DNA from: an uncultured Pelagibacteraceae bacterium
GTDB taxonomy: Bacteria > Pseudomonadota > Alphaproteobacteria > Pelagibacterales > Pelagibacteraceae
Assembly: GCA_902627045.1 (NCBI GenBank)
Contig: CACOHP010000001.1
Location: 1 to 64,000 of the forward strand
Reading direction: 5' to 3'
Length of the DNA: 64,000 bases
The first letter of the stretch is position 1. Every line of letters starts with the position of its first letter. This document shows positions 10,181-23,212 of this stretch, one piece after another. A program made the position numbers and the translations under genes. Below the pieces are notes generated by a model. It was not told where the DNA came from. It did not search any database and saw nothing but the letters and a program-made list of their open reading frames with translations.

Positions 10181-12232
10181 ATGGATATTAAAAGAAATTA
10201 TGAATATTTATTGTCTGATCTAAGTTCTCTAAAAGGTGTTGGAGTAAAGACAACAAATTTGTTAAAAAAGAAAAAAATAAATACTATTTTCGATCTTTTG
10301 TGGAAATTACCAAAATCTTTTACAGATCGAAGTTTATCATCAAAAATTGAAGATCTAAAGATAGATGAAATACAAACTATAACTATAATACCTCAAAAAT
10401 ATTCATTCCCTAGAGTAAGAAACTTGCCAAATCGAGTTCTATGTAAAGATGAAACTGGTGAAATAGATTGTGTTTTCTTTAATAGTTATGAGGGTTACAT
10501 TAAAAAAATATTGCCTATTGGAAAAGAAATTACAATTAGTGGCAAAATTAAATATTTTAGGAACAGATATCAATTAACAAATCCAAAATATGTTTCAGAA
10601 GACTCAACTATTATAAAACAAAAACATAATAGTTATTCATTGACTGATGGTATCAGTGAAAAGGTTTATAATAAAATAATGTTACAGATAATTAAAAATT
10701 TACCTAAAATCGATGAATGGCACTCAAAAGATATATTAAAGAAGTTTGACAATATTGGGTGGAATGAATCAATAAAAAAGTTACATGAACCTGAAAATAT
10801 TGGTAAATTTAAAGAAAACTTTTATCAAAGACTCGCTTTCGATGAAATTTTTTCAACTTTTTTAGTAAACTCAGAAATTAGAAAAAAAATAAAAAAAATC
10901 AAAAAAACAAAAAAAAAATTTGATCTTAAAAAACAAAATGAAATAGTATCTAACTTAGAGTTTTCATTAACTAGCGACCAAATTAAAACATTAAAAGAAA
11001 TCAATAATGATTTATGTTCAGATAATAAAATGTTCAGATTGCTTCAAGGAGATGTTGGCAGTGGTAAAACAATAGTATCTTTATTATCTGCATTCAATAC
11101 TATTAATTCTGATTTTCAAGTAGCAGTCATGGCTCCTACTGAGATTTTAGCAAGACAGCACTTTTTTTTGGCAAAAAAAATATTTCCAAAACATATTAAA
11201 ATTGAATTACTCTCTGGAAAATCAACTTATAAAAATAAAAAGATTATTTTAGAAAAGCTTTTAAAAAAAGAGATTGATATAATTTTTGGAACACATGCTT
11301 TATTTCAAAAAAAAGTGGAATTCAGAAAACTAGGATTAATAATAATTGACGAACAACATAAATTTGGGGTTAGTCAAAGAAAGAAATTATCTGATAAAGC
11401 TGGAAAAGATTGTGATGTTCTTTTGATGACAGCTACTCCAATTCCACGTACTTTAACAATGACTATATATGGAGATATGGATCTTTCAATTATACGAGAA
11501 AAACCCAAAAGTCGAAAAGTTGTTAAAACCTATAGTAAACTTGAAAGTAAAATTAAAGATGTAATAAGATTTATTAAAAGAGAAATTAAACTTGGAAACC
11601 AAATTTTCTGGGTATGTCCATTAATAGAAGAATCTAAAAAGATTGATCATACTTCAGCAATCAAAAAGTCTGAATATCTAAAAAAAATATTTCCTAATGA
11701 AGTTTATTTACTTCATGGAAAAACAACAAATGAGGAAAAAGAGAAAATCTTAAACAAATTTTTAAGAAATGAATTTAAGATTTTAGTTTCTACTACTATC
11801 ATTGAGGTTGGTATAGATTTTCCTAATGCAAATGTAATCATAATAGAAAATGCAAATAAATTTGGTTTGTCTCAATTACATCAACTAAGAGGTAGAGTTG
11901 GAAGAGGCACCAAAGAATCTTCATGTATATTGATGTTTAAGTCAAATTTAAGCGAGAATGCCAAAAAAAGAATCAATATATTAAAAGACTCAAATGATGG
12001 ATTTGAAATATCTGAAGAAGATATGAAGTTAAGAGGTTTTGGAGATATTCTTGGTTTTAAACAAAGTGGAATTAAAAATTTTAAATTAGCAGATCCAATA
12101 CATAATCATAATCTTTTTATTTTAGCAGAAAAAGAAATTAAAAGAATAGAAAATGAAAAAGAAGATATAGGGAAATTTAAACCATTAATTAAATTATATG
12201 ATCGTGCAGATATAATAAATGATATTGCCTAA
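10181..12232 (+). CDS. recG: ATP-dependent DNA helicase RecG
   Basis: LQGDVGSGKTIVSL, IIDEQHKFGVSQR, TATPIPRTL and QLRGRVGRG motifs; N-terminal wedge/OB region. Confidence 0.97.
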   Translation: MDIKRNYEYLLSDLSSLKGVGVKTTNLLKKKKINTIFDLLWKLPKSFTDRSLSSKIEDLKIDEIQTITIIPQKYSFPRVRNLPNRVLCKDETGEIDCVFFNSYEGYIKKILPIGKEITISGKIKYFRNRYQLTNPKYVSEDSTIIKQKHNSYSLTDGISEKVYNKIMLQIIKNLPKIDEWHSKDILKKFDNIGWNESIKKLHEPENIGKFKENFYQRLAFDEIFSTFLVNSEIRKKIKKIKKTKKKFDLKKQNEIVSNLEFSLTSDQIKTLKEINNDLCSDNKMFRLLQGDVGSGKTIVSLLSAFNTINSDFQVAVMAPTEILARQHFFLAKKIFPKHIKIELLSGKSTYKNKKIILEKLLKKEIDIIFGTHALFQKKVEFRKLGLIIIDEQHKFGVSQRKKLSDKAGKDCDVLLMTATPIPRTLTMTIYGDMDLSIIREKPKSRKVVKTYSKLESKIKDVIRFIKREIKLGNQIFWVCPLIEESKKIDHTSAIKKSEYLKKIFPNEVYLLHGKTTNEEKEKILNKFLRNEFKILVSTTIIEVGIDFPNANVIIIENANKFGLSQLHQLRGRVGRGTKESSCILMFKSNLSENAKKRINILKDSNDGFEISEEDMKLRGFGDILGFKQSGIKNFKLADPIHNHNLFILAEKEIKRIENEKEDIGKFKPLIKLYDRADIINDIA

Positions 12233-12846
12233 TTTTTACCAGAAGATGTTCCAGCAGAAACGATAAATTTAGATGCTTCTTCAAATGTCATATCCAAATA
12301 AATAACGTCTTCTATTGGAAACATTAGTAAAAATCCACTTGTTGGATTTGGAGTCGTGGGAACAAAAACATTAATCAATTTTTTATTAGTTTTTTTTGCC
12401 ATTTCACCCATATTTTCTTTCGTAGCAAAACCTACTGCCCATACTCCTTTCCTTGGATATTCTATTAAAACTACACTTTTTTGATCGTTGTCTTTTTTAG
12501 AAAATGTTTCTGTCATTTGAACTATTGCAGAATAAATAGTTCTTAAAAATGGTATACGTTTAAAAAGATCATCAATAAGTTTTAAAATCCTTTTTCCTAA
12601 AAAAGATAAAGATAAACCACCAACAACAGTTATAAATATTAGTGAAATTAAAATTTCTATTCCAGGAATTTCAAATGGTAGATAGCTGTTTGGGTTAATA
12701 TTTTCAGGCAAAATTCTAGAGGAAAGACCAATTAGAACTTTACTAAGGTATAAGGTAAATCCTATCGGAATAAGAACAACTACTCCTGTAATGAAATAGT
12801 TTCTTAAAAGTAGGGTTAATGACTTTTTTTTTTTATTTTTTGACAT
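12229..12846 (-). CDS. DUF502 family membrane protein
   Basis: GVVVLIPIGFTLYL and FVPTTPNPTSGFLLMFP motifs; ATG at 12846 preferred over the upstream TTG in the ORF track. Confidence 0.88.
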   Translation of the reverse strand: MSKNKKKKSLTLLLRNYFITGVVVLIPIGFTLYLSKVLIGLSSRILPENINPNSYLPFEIPGIEILISLIFITVVGGLSLSFLGKRILKLIDDLFKRIPFLRTIYSAIVQMTETFSKKDNDQKSVVLIEYPRKGVWAVGFATKENMGEMAKKTNKKLINVFVPTTPNPTSGFLLMFPIEDVIYLDMTFEEASKFIVSAGTSSGKN

Positions 12847-12956
12847 AATCAATTAAAACTTGAGTAAATAACAAAAACAATTGCAATTATAAATAACACT
12901 AATAAAATTTTGTTATTTAGATTCATGTCTAAATATAATATCAATGTTGAAGAAAA

Positions 12957-13784
12957 ATGAATAGAAGAAAATTTTTATCATATGTTGGGTGTAGTTGTGG
13001 CGGTTTTATTCTAAATTCATGTGCGACAGCACCTATTACCGAAAGAAAACAGTTAAGTATAATTCCCGAGGCAAAACTAAATGCCCAAGCAGCAAAAATA
13101 TACGAAAAAGTTAAAAAAAAAGAAAAATTAAGCAAAGATACTAAAACACTCAATCTAATAAAAGATATTGGACAAAGGATGGAAGATTCAATAGGTGAAT
13201 ATTTTTATCAATCTAAATTAGATGATCCGACAAAATATTTTGATTGGGAGTATATACTAATTGAGAATAAAAAAGTTAGAAATGCATGGTGCATGCCTGG
13301 CGGTAAAATTGCTGTTTATACAGGTATATTAGATGTTACAAAAAATACTAATGGTTTAGCTGCAGTAATGGGACATGAAATTGCTCACGCTGTAGCAAAG
13401 CATTCTGTAGAAAGAGCAAGTAGAGGAACCTTATTGAATGTTGGGACAAAAATTATTGATATTGCTAGTGGTGGAGTTTTGTCTGACATCAACAGAACAA
13501 CGGGTATGGATACTGTGGGACTATTATCTCAACTTGGAATAATGAATCCTTTCAATAGGAAACAAGAAAGTGAAGCTGATTATCTTGGTATGATTTTTTC
13601 CTCTTTATCTGGTTATGACATTAGAGAAACTCCAAAAATTTGGGAAAGAATGAAAGAATATAATAAAGGTCAGTCGCCACCAGAATTTATGAGCACGCAT
13701 CCTTCAGCTGAGAATAGAATTAAAAAAATTAACGAGTGGACAAATCAGATTTTATTAGATTACCCACCACTTAAGATATCTTAA
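12957..13784 (+). CDS. M48 family metalloprotease, secreted/lipoprotein
   Basis: MGHEIAHAVAKH (HExxH) and ESEADYLGM; N-terminal MNRRKFLSYVG...LNSC. Confidence 0.93.
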   Translation: MNRRKFLSYVGCSCGGFILNSCATAPITERKQLSIIPEAKLNAQAAKIYEKVKKKEKLSKDTKTLNLIKDIGQRMEDSIGEYFYQSKLDDPTKYFDWEYILIENKKVRNAWCMPGGKIAVYTGILDVTKNTNGLAAVMGHEIAHAVAKHSVERASRGTLLNVGTKIIDIASGGVLSDINRTTGMDTVGLLSQLGIMNPFNRKQESEADYLGMIFSSLSGYDIRETPKIWERMKEYNKGQSPPEFMSTHPSAENRIKKINEWTNQILLDYPPLKIS

Positions 13785-13788
13785 GATA

Positions 13789-13864
<76 letters not shown>

Positions 13865-13946
13865 AAATAAAATATTGATGGAGATGTATATACATAATTA
13901 TAAGAATAATTCAAATGGCAATTTGTGAGACAAAAAAGTTAATTAA

Positions 13947-15059
<1,113 letters not shown>

Positions 15060-15072
15060 TTAAAATTTATAA

Positions 15073-15627
15073 CTATTTAAAACTTATAATCTTATCAGGA
15101 TCACTTACCGCTCCATTATTATTTTCATCTCCTCTTTTAATTTTGTCTACAAATTCCATACCTTCAATAACTTTTCCAAAAACTGTATATTGTTTATCTA
15201 GGAAAGGAGCAGGTTTAAAACATATAAAAAACTGACTATTGGCACTGTTTGGATTTGACGATCTAGCCATAGATAAAGTTCCTCTGTCATGCGGAAGATT
15301 ACTAAATTCTTGATTTAGGTCTGGTAAATCTGATCCGCCCATTCCAGCCATACTTAAATTAAAATCTTTAGAATTTGAGTTTCCAAACTTTACATCACCT
15401 GTTTGTGCCATAAAACCATCTATTACTCTGTGAAAGACAACTCCATCGTATTTACCAGCTGTAGCTAATTCTTTAATTCGTTTTACATGATTTGGGGCAA
15501 CGTCATCAAATAATTCTATTTTAACATCACCATCCTTAAGTTTTAAGATCATTATATTTTCCTCCGATATTGATTGATTAATTAATACAAAAAATAAAAA
15601 AAATAATTTTAAGATTATCTTAAACAT
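15073..15627 (-). CDS. cyclophilin-type peptidylprolyl isomerase, signal peptide
   Basis: VVFHRVIDGFMAQTGD, NSANSQFFI and YTVFGKVIEGM motifs. Confidence 0.95.
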   Translation of the reverse strand: MFKIILKLFFLFFVLINQSISEENIMILKLKDGDVKIELFDDVAPNHVKRIKELATAGKYDGVVFHRVIDGFMAQTGDVKFGNSNSKDFNLSMAGMGGSDLPDLNQEFSNLPHDRGTLSMARSSNPNSANSQFFICFKPAPFLDKQYTVFGKVIEGMEFVDKIKRGDENNNGAVSDPDKIISFK

Positions 15628-16114
15628 ATTTTCTTTCTAAAGCTTTTATAGTACTTTTAGTTGTAAATTTTTTGATATTACCTTTTAATTTTACAATTTC
15701 TTTCACAAACTTTGATGAAATAATTTGATTTTCAACGTCAGACATTAAAAAAACAGTTTCAATACTATTATTAAGTTTCCTATTCATTCCAGCTAGTTGG
15801 AACTCATATTCAAAATCTGAAGCTGCTCTTAGCCCTCTTAGTATTATGCTGGCTTTATTTCTTTTACATAAATCAGTTGTTAGAGTATTAAAAGCGATTA
15901 CATTAATTTTTTTTTTATTAAGCTTTAAATCAGAAAAAAGTGCTTTTTTAACAATCTCTATTCTTTCATCAATTTCAAATAGATAATTCTTATTATCAAC
16001 ATCAGAAACAGCAACTATTATTTTATTAAATAGTTTCAATCCTTTCTTTACAACGTCTATATGACCATAAGTAATTGGATCAAAGGTCCCTGGGTAAATT
16101 GCAATTTTAGTCAT
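15620..16114 (-). CDS. coaD: pantetheine-phosphate adenylyltransferase
   Basis: YPGTFDPITYGHIDV, RGLRAASDFEYEFQLAGMNR and ISSKFVKEI motifs. Confidence 0.96.
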   Translation of the reverse strand: MTKIAIYPGTFDPITYGHIDVVKKGLKLFNKIIVAVSDVDNKNYLFEIDERIEIVKKALFSDLKLNKKKINVIAFNTLTTDLCKRNKASIILRGLRAASDFEYEFQLAGMNRKLNNSIETVFLMSDVENQIISSKFVKEIVKLKGNIKKFTTKSTIKALERKYV

Positions 16115-18690
16115 TAAATCAAATTATCATCAATTTTATTTGCTGAAACTACTTTTTCTTCACCTGATAATTTAATTATTCTTACACCTTGTGTATTTCT
16201 TCCAGCGGTTCTAATTTCTTTCACAGCTACTCTTATGACTCTACCTTTATTTGTTGATATAAGAATTTCATCTCCCTCGAAAACAGGAAAAGATGAAGAG
16301 ATATCTCCATTCCTTGGTGAATTAACAATTCCTATTATGCCCTTACCACCTCTATTCGTAACTCTGTAATCAGTATGCAATGTCTTTTTTCCAAACCCAT
16401 TTTCTGTAATTGACAAAATAAATTTTTCTTTAGCTTTAATTTCTGATTTTTCATCTTTGCTCTTTTTTCCATTCTTACTATATTTATCATTATCAATTAT
16501 AGATAATGACACAATTTGATCATTTGGTGATAAAACAATACCTTTGATCCCTTTTGAAGATCTACCTTTGAAAATTCGCAATTTTTTTGACTCAAATCTA
16601 ATACATTTTCCAAATTTTGTGCTTAATATAATATCTTGTTCATCTTTACAAATTCTAACTCCTACAATTTTATCATTATTGTCTAATTTCATTGCAATTT
16701 TACCAGCCGTATTTATAGAGGAAAAGTCCTCTAAACTATTTTTTCTAATCTTTCCATTCGCTGTAGCAAAAACTATTTGATAATTTTTCAACTCAGACTC
16801 TTCAGGAAATGGCATGATAGAACTTATAGATTGGTGATTTTTTAAAGGTAAAATATTGAATAAGGATTTTCCTTTAGAAGATGATGATCCAACAGGTATT
16901 TTCCAAGCTTTAATTCTGTAAACAAGCCCCTCAGTGGAAAAAAATAAAACAGATGTGTGAGTGTTTACTGACAGTGTTTGAACAACTGAATCTTCATTTC
17001 TCGTTGTAATACCGGTTTTTCCTTTTCCTCCTCTTTTTTGTTGTTTTATGTTATTTAAAGATCCTCTTTTGATATAACCTTGAAGAGTAACAGTAATAAT
17101 TACAGACTCCTTTTGAATAGTTTCTTCAATATCATAATTTAGAACAGCATCAATAATATTTGTTCTTCTTTTAACTGAAAATTTTTCTTTTATATCATTT
17201 AATTCATTGCTAATTACATTCAACAATTCTTTTTTTGAAGAAATAATTTTTTTATATTTTTTTATCAATTCAGAAAGTTTTTTAATTTCAATTTCTATTT
17301 CGTTAATACCCAATGCAGTTAGTTTTTGTAATCTTAATTCTAAAATTGAATTAACTTGAATTTCTGATAAAGAATACATTCCTTTAGAAATTTTGTTTTC
17401 AATCAGGTTTATCATCTTTAATGATTTATTTATTTTCCATTTAATCTTTAGAAGAGAGCTCTTTGCTTCCTCAGGATTTTTTGATGATCTTATAATTTTT
17501 ATAACTTTATCTAAATTTTCAACTGACACAGACAAACCAATCAATATATGTGCTCTCTCTTCAGCTTTATTTAAATCAAATTTTGTTTTTTTAATTACTA
17601 CACTTTCTCTAAAATTTAAAAAATGGGATAAAAAATCTTTTAAATTACATGTAATAGGTTTTCCCTCAACTATTGCTAAAGTATTAAAACCAAAAGAACT
17701 TTCTATTTGAGTATTTTTATATAATTGTCTTTTGACTGTTTCTGGTTCTACGCCAGTTCTTAAATCTATTGATACCCTTATCCCCTCTCTATTAGACTCA
17801 TCTCTTATATCTCTTATGCCTTCTATTTTTTTTTCTCTTACCAATTGAGCTATTCTCTCATTCAAAACCGACTTATTAACTTGATACGGAATGGAAGTTA
17901 TTACTAATCTTTCCCTACCATTCTTCGCTTGCTCAATAGAAATTTGACCACGGACTTTAAAAGACCCTCTTCCTTTAGTGTAACCCTCCTTAATCATATC
18001 TTTTCCTATGATTACCCCGCCCGTTGGAAAATCAGGACCAGGTATAAATTTCATTAATTGCTTAACAGTAATGTCTTTATTTTCAATTAATGCTAAAGTT
18101 CCATCTATTATTTCTCCCAAATTATGAGGTGGAATACTTGTTGCCATTCCAACCGCTATACCGCCAGCACCATTAACTAAAAGATTAGGATATTGAGCAG
18201 GAAGAACACTTGGTTCTTTTTCCGTTTCATCGTAATTACTTTTAAAATCAATAGTATTCTTTTCGATATCATCTATAAGAAACTGAGATACTTTGGATAG
18301 TCTTGTTTCAGTATATCTCATTGCCGCTGCTGGATCTCCGTCTATAGAACCAAAATTTCCTTGCCCTTCCACCAAAGGTAAGCTCATTGAAAAATCTTGA
18401 ACCATCCTGACTAATGCATCATATACGGATTGATCTCCATGAGGATGATATTTACCAATTACATCACCGACTATTCTTGCAGATTTTCTAAATTGTTTTG
18501 ACCAATCATAGCCACCTTTGTACATAGCATATAAAATTCTTCTGTGGACAGGTTTTAATCCATCTCTAATATCAGGTAAAGCACGGCTGACAATGACACT
18601 CATCGCATATGATAGATATGACGAGCTCATCTCGTCATGCATAGATATCAATTTTATATTTTTATCGTTTTGATTTTCAGAATTTTGCAT
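16114..18690 (-). CDS. gyrA: DNA gyrase subunit A
   Basis: [44 protein letters not shown] and [10 protein letters not shown] GyrA-box motifs. Confidence 0.98.
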   Translation of the reverse strand: MQNSENQNDKNIKLISMHDEMSSSYLSYAMSVIVSRALPDIRDGLKPVHRRILYAMYKGGYDWSKQFRKSARIVGDVIGKYHPHGDQSVYDALVRMVQDFSMSLPLVEGQGNFGSIDGDPAAAMRYTETRLSKVSQFLIDDIEKNTIDFKSNYDETEKEPSVLPAQYPNLLVNGAGGIAVGMATSIPPHNLGEIIDGTLALIENKDITVKQLMKFIPGPDFPTGGVIIGKDMIKEGYTKGRGSFKVRGQISIEQAKNGRERLVITSIPYQVNKSVLNERIAQLVREKKIEGIRDIRDESNREGIRVSIDLRTGVEPETVKRQLYKNTQIESSFGFNTLAIVEGKPITCNLKDFLSHFLNFRESVVIKKTKFDLNKAEERAHILIGLSVSVENLDKVIKIIRSSKNPEEAKSSLLKIKWKINKSLKMINLIENKISKGMYSLSEIQVNSILELRLQKLTALGINEIEIEIKKLSELIKKYKKIISSKKELLNVISNELNDIKEKFSVKRRTNIIDAVLNYDIEETIQKESVIITVTLQGYIKRGSLNNIKQQKRGGKGKTGITTRNEDSVVQTLSVNTHTSVLFFSTEGLVYRIKAWKIPVGSSSSKGKSLFNILPLKNHQSISSIMPFPEESELKNYQIVFATANGKIRKNSLEDFSSINTAGKIAMKLDNNDKIVGVRICKDEQDIILSTKFGKCIRFESKKLRIFKGRSSKGIKGIVLSPNDQIVSLSIIDNDKYSKNGKKSKDEKSEIKAKEKFILSITENGFGKKTLHTDYRVTNRGGKGIIGIVNSPRNGDISSSFPVFEGDEILISTNKGRVIRVAVKEIRTAGRNTQGVRIIKLSGEEKVVSANKIDDNLI

Positions 18691-18695
18691 GATTT

Positions 18696-19151
18696 CTAAA
18701 ATGGAATTTCGTCATCCATTTCGTTAGAAATTTGAGACATATCATCATTATTGTTCGATGATTTATTATTATCATTTGCAATACCACCACCAGAATTGCC
18801 TCCACCCAACATTGTAAGCGAAGAATTATATCCTTGAATAATTATCTCAGTAGAAAATTTATCTTGGCCTGACTGTTCATCTTTCCATTTTCTTGTTGAA
18901 AGTTGTCCCTCAACATAAATTTGAGCTCCTTTTTTTAAATATTGTTGAACAACATTTACGAGGCCCTCATTAAATACAACTATACGGTGCCACTCCGTTT
19001 TTTCTTTTTTTTCGCCTGAATTTTTATCTTTCCACGATTGGCTTGTGGCAAGACTAAGTCTTGCAACATTTTTTCCATTAACCATCTGTTTAATCTCAGG
19101 ATCTGCGCCCAAACGACCAATTAAAAGTACTTTATTTAAACTTCCAGCCAT
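18696..19151 (-). CDS. ssb: single-stranded DNA-binding protein
   Basis: [28 protein letters not shown] and acidic C-terminal tip DDEIPF. Confidence 0.97.
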   Translation of the reverse strand: MAGSLNKVLLIGRLGADPEIKQMVNGKNVARLSLATSQSWKDKNSGEKKEKTEWHRIVVFNEGLVNVVQQYLKKGAQIYVEGQLSTRKWKDEQSGQDKFSTEIIIQGYNSSLTMLGGGNSGGGIANDNNKSSNNNDDMSQISNEMDDEIPF

Positions 19152-19241
19152 AATATTTTAATATTTGTATTATTAATTAATTAGATTTATATCACAATTT
19201 ACTCTGAATATTAATTTTATTAGGCCAAAGCAATAAAAATT

Positions 19242-22100
19242 ATGATGAAAAAGATACTTATTAAAGGGGCTAAAGAGCACAATTTAAAAAATATTTCTTT
19301 AGAAATACCTAAAGACAAATTTGTAGTTATAACAGGTCTATCTGGCTCAGGAAAATCCTCATTAGCATTCGATACTGTTTATGCTGAAGGTCAAAGAAGA
19401 TACGTTGAAAGTTTATCAGCCTATGCACGTCAATTTTTGGATAAGATGAAAAAACCTAATGTTGATCTGATTGAGGGTTTAAGCCCTGCTATTTCAATTG
19501 AACAAAAGAATACATCGAAAAATCCTAGATCTACTGTCGCAACAGTTACTGAAATTTACGATTATATGAGAGTTCTTTATGCAAGGGCAGGAATTCCTTA
19601 TTCGCCGTTTACTGGTAAACCAATAGTTTCTCAAACAATTACTCAAATTGTAGATAAAATTAAAGAATTACCAAAAAAGTCAACAATCTATTTATTTGCC
19701 CCAGTAGTAAGAGGTCGTAAGGGCGAATACAAAAAAGAAATTTTGGGCTTTAAAAAACGTGGATTTAGAAAGATTAAAATAGACGATAAGCTTTATGATA
19801 TAGATAATGTTCCTGAACTTAATAAGAAGATAAAGCACGATATATATGTCTTGGTTGATAGGATTATACTAAATTCATCTTTAGGTAACCGGTTAGCAGA
19901 AGGAATTGAAACATCGATAAATTTAGCAAATGGTCTGGTTTTTGTTGAATATGAGAATGAAACTTTGCCAAAAAAATTTAGAAAATTAGAGAGATTAATC
20001 TTTTCAACTAAATTTGCTTGTCCAGAAAGTGGATTTACTATTGAGGAAATTGAACCGAGATTATTTTCTTTTAATAGTCCATTTGGTGCTTGTGAAGAGT
20101 GTGAAGGTATAGGTATAAAACTTAATGTAGACCCAAACCTAGTTGTTCCTAATGAAAAAAAATCTATTGTTGATGGAGCAATCGAACCATGGGCCAAAAC
20201 TACAACACTTTATTATGCTCAAACTCTTTCCTCATTAGCTAAACACTATGATTTTTCTCTTAATGAAAAATGGAATAGATTACCAAAAAAAATTAAAGAT
20301 ATAATACTTTATGGTTCTGATGATGAAGAAATAAAATTTACTTACGATGATGGATACGAAAAATATTCACATAAGAAATCATTTGAGGGTGTCATAAATA
20401 ATCTTGAGCGTCGTTATTTAGAAACAGATAGTGATTGGAAGAGAGAAGAGATATCTCAGTATCAATCAGATACCAAATGTGAAAGATGTAATGGTCATAG
20501 ACTTAAAGATGAAGCTTTATGTGTAAAAATAGATGGTTTACATATCAGTGAAGTAACTGAAAAATCAATTTTAGAAGCTTCAAAATGGTTTAAGGAACTT
20601 CAGACCAACCTAAACAAAAAACAATTTAAAATTGCTGAACATATTTTAAAAGAGATTAATGAAAGATTAGATTTTTTATTAAATGTTGGACTTGATTACT
20701 TAACCTTATCAAGAGAATCAGGAACTTTATCAGGGGGTGAGTCTCAAAGGATAAGGCTTGCTTCACAAATAGGATCGGGGTTAACAGGTGTGCTCTATGT
20801 TTTAGATGAACCATCTATAGGACTTCACCAAAAAGATAATGTCAAATTAATTAATGCTTTAAAACGATTAAGAGATTTAGGAAATACTGTTATTGTTGTT
20901 GAACATGATACAGAAACAATGGAGAACGCCGATCATATTATTGATCTTGGTCCCGAAGCTGGTAATAAAGGTGGACAAGTTGTAGCGCAAGGAACTTTTC
21001 AAGAAATAGGTCAAAACAAAGACAGTATTACTGGAAAATATTTGTCAAATAAATTCAAAATCATAGTTCCACCGAAAAGAAGATTAGCTAAGAATGGAAG
21101 ATTTTTAGAAATTACTGGTGCTACAGGAAATAATTTAGATAACGTAAATTTAAAAATACCTTTGGGGAGTCTAACATGTGTAACTGGTGTTTCAGGTAGT
21201 GGAAAATCTACTTTAGTTTTACAAACACTCTATAATGCCCTGAATTTAACTTTAAATAATAATAAATCTAGAAAAATACCAAAGCCATTTAAAAATTTTA
21301 AAGGAACAGAATTAATTGATAAAGTTATTGATATTGATCAATCACCTATTGGTCGTACTCCAAGATCAAACCCAGCAACATATACAGGTGCATTTGGACC
21401 AATTAGAGATTGGTTTACATCATTACCTGAATCTAAATCTAGAGGTTATAAACCTGGCAGATTTTCTTTTAATGTTAAAGGTGGAAGATGTGAAGCTTGT
21501 GAAGGTGATGGAGTTATTACTTATGAAATGCACTTCCTCCCCGATGTCTATATTCAATGTGATGAATGTAAAGGTACAAGGTATAATCGGGAGACCTTAG
21601 AAATAAAATTTAAAGATAAAAGTATTGCTGATGTTTTGAATATGACAGTTGACGAGGGATGTGAATATTTTGAAAATATTACAAATATCAAGACTAAATT
21701 ACTTACTTTGAAAAAAGTTGGATTAGGTTATATAAAAATTGGTCAACAAGCTACTACACTTTCTGGTGGAGAAGCACAAAGAATAAAGCTTGCAAAAGAA
21801 TTATCCAAAAGATCAACTGGACGTACAATGTATATACTTGATGAACCAACCACTGGTTTACATCAACATGATATAAAAAAGTTATTAGAAATTTTGCATA
21901 CATTTGTTGCGCTTGGGAACACTGTAGTAGTAATTGAGCATAATCTTGATGTTATAAAAACAGCAGATTATATAGTTGATATGGGCCCCGAGGGTGGTGT
22001 TAAAGGTGGAAAAATTATTGCAGAGGGCAAACCAGAGGATATTTGTAAAATTGATCAAAGTTATACTGGAAAATTTCTTAAACCTTTACTTATTAACTAA
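19242..22100 (+). CDS. uvrA: excinuclease ABC subunit A
   Basis: Two ABC cassettes, CxxC zinc motifs, [13 protein letters not shown] and [13 protein letters not shown] signatures. Confidence 0.98.
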   Translation: MMKKILIKGAKEHNLKNISLEIPKDKFVVITGLSGSGKSSLAFDTVYAEGQRRYVESLSAYARQFLDKMKKPNVDLIEGLSPAISIEQKNTSKNPRSTVATVTEIYDYMRVLYARAGIPYSPFTGKPIVSQTITQIVDKIKELPKKSTIYLFAPVVRGRKGEYKKEILGFKKRGFRKIKIDDKLYDIDNVPELNKKIKHDIYVLVDRIILNSSLGNRLAEGIETSINLANGLVFVEYENETLPKKFRKLERLIFSTKFACPESGFTIEEIEPRLFSFNSPFGACEECEGIGIKLNVDPNLVVPNEKKSIVDGAIEPWAKTTTLYYAQTLSSLAKHYDFSLNEKWNRLPKKIKDIILYGSDDEEIKFTYDDGYEKYSHKKSFEGVINNLERRYLETDSDWKREEISQYQSDTKCERCNGHRLKDEALCVKIDGLHISEVTEKSILEASKWFKELQTNLNKKQFKIAEHILKEINERLDFLLNVGLDYLTLSRESGTLSGGESQRIRLASQIGSGLTGVLYVLDEPSIGLHQKDNVKLINALKRLRDLGNTVIVVEHDTETMENADHIIDLGPEAGNKGGQVVAQGTFQEIGQNKDSITGKYLSNKFKIIVPPKRRLAKNGRFLEITGATGNNLDNVNLKIPLGSLTCVTGVSGSGKSTLVLQTLYNALNLTLNNNKSRKIPKPFKNFKGTELIDKVIDIDQSPIGRTPRSNPATYTGAFGPIRDWFTSLPESKSRGYKPGRFSFNVKGGRCEACEGDGVITYEMHFLPDVYIQCDECKGTRYNRETLEIKFKDKSIADVLNMTVDEGCEYFENITNIKTKLLTLKKVGLGYIKIGQQATTLSGGEAQRIKLAKELSKRSTGRTMYILDEPTTGLHQHDIKKLLEILHTFVALGNTVVVIEHNLDVIKTADYIVDMGPEGGVKGGKIIAEGKPEDICKIDQSYTGKFLKPLLIN

Positions 22101-22119
22101 ATTAATTATAAGTACCGAA

Positions 22120-22545
22120 ATGGATAACGATATAGATCAAACAAATAAAGATTTTAAAGTTGTAGGATTAACTATGGAAAATCTTTCAATTTGTTATGGA
22201 TTATTTTTAATTATCTGGGGAATTATAGTCAGCCTAATTAGTAAATCTGGGTCCTTTACCTCTTATATTCCATCTTTTTTAGGTCTTCCTATCTTAATTT
22301 TTTCTTACTTAGCAATTAAATTTGAAACCAAGAAAAAAATATTTATGCATATAGTTGTTCTTTTTGGATTGATTATTTTTTTTGGAGGTTTAGATTTTTT
22401 AAGATCATTGCTAACTGGTAGTGCTTTTGAAAATACTTGGGCTGATATCTCAAAACTAATGATGTTGTTGACAGGTTCTTTTTTTTCATTTCAATGTATA
22501 AAATCTTTTATACATGCTAGAAAATCTAAAGAGATAAATAATTAA
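22120..22545 (+). CDS. small 4-TM membrane protein, function unknown
   Basis: The ORF-track start at 21976 overlaps uvrA; ATG at 22120 gives a coherent membrane protein MDNDIDQTNKDFKVVG... Confidence 0.7.
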   Translation: MDNDIDQTNKDFKVVGLTMENLSICYGLFLIIWGIIVSLISKSGSFTSYIPSFLGLPILIFSYLAIKFETKKKIFMHIVVLFGLIIFFGGLDFLRSLLTGSAFENTWADISKLMMLLTGSFFSFQCIKSFIHARKSKEINN

Positions 22546-23139
22546 TCAATCAAGTAAAGACTCGACAAACTCCCAATTAACTAAACTATCTAAAAATTTA
22601 TCTAAATATTCCGGTCTTCTATTTCTATAATCGATATAATAAGAGTGTTCCCATACATCACAACCCAAAATTGGTTTCATCCCATCAATCAAAGGGTTTG
22701 CTGCATTAGCAGTTTTACTAATAACAAGTTTACCATTATTTATAGATAACCAACACCAACCAGAACCAAATTGAGTTACACCTGCTTGCTTAAAATCTTT
22801 TTTGAAATTATCAATATTTCCAAAATCAGATACAATCCTTTTTTCTAATTTTGATGGCATGTTACCGCCTCCATTAGGCTTCATACATTTCCAAAAAAGA
22901 TTGTGATTCCAATGTTGACTTGCATTATTAAATATACCTGATTTTGAATTATCTTTTGAACTTGCTAAAATTATATCTTCTAATGACTTATTTGCCATAT
23001 CTGTATCTTTTATGAAGTTGTTTAAATTTGTAATGTAAGTTTGATGGTGTTTTCCGTGGTGTAAATCTAATGTTTCTTCTGACATTATTGGAGATAACCC
23101 ATTATTAGGATAATCTAGTTTTGGTAAAGTAAATTCCAT
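22546..23139 (-). CDS. sodB: superoxide dismutase (Fe/Mn)
   Basis: HHGKHHQTYITNLN, QFGSGWCWL and DVWEHSYYIDYRNRRP motifs. Confidence 0.97.
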   Translation of the reverse strand: MEFTLPKLDYPNNGLSPIMSEETLDLHHGKHHQTYITNLNNFIKDTDMANKSLEDIILASSKDNSKSGIFNNASQHWNHNLFWKCMKPNGGGNMPSKLEKRIVSDFGNIDNFKKDFKQAGVTQFGSGWCWLSINNGKLVISKTANAANPLIDGMKPILGCDVWEHSYYIDYRNRRPEYLDKFLDSLVNWEFVESLLD

Positions 23140-23212
23140 ATTATTTAACTCAATTTGAAAAACGTTATATTTATAATATAATTAATTAATTATTTAAATA
23201 AAATTTAATTAT

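Noticed and set aside
16544-17710. ORFs 16544-16780 and 17393-17710 on the plus strand inside gyrA
   Set aside because: Antisense to a strongly conserved gene, no recognisable motif; expected in AT-rich antisense frames.
19152-19241. SOS/LexA box between ssb and uvrA
   Set aside because: Looked for the alphaproteobacterial GTTC-N7-GTTC motif; no match in the 90-bp intergenic region.
21316-21600. 94-aa ORF in another frame within uvrA
   Set aside because: Inside the conserved second UvrA ATPase region; low-complexity translation.
21976-22119. 48-codon N-terminal extension of the 22120 membrane protein
   Set aside because: Lies within the uvrA 3' coding region in another frame; ATG at 22120 gives a sensible start.
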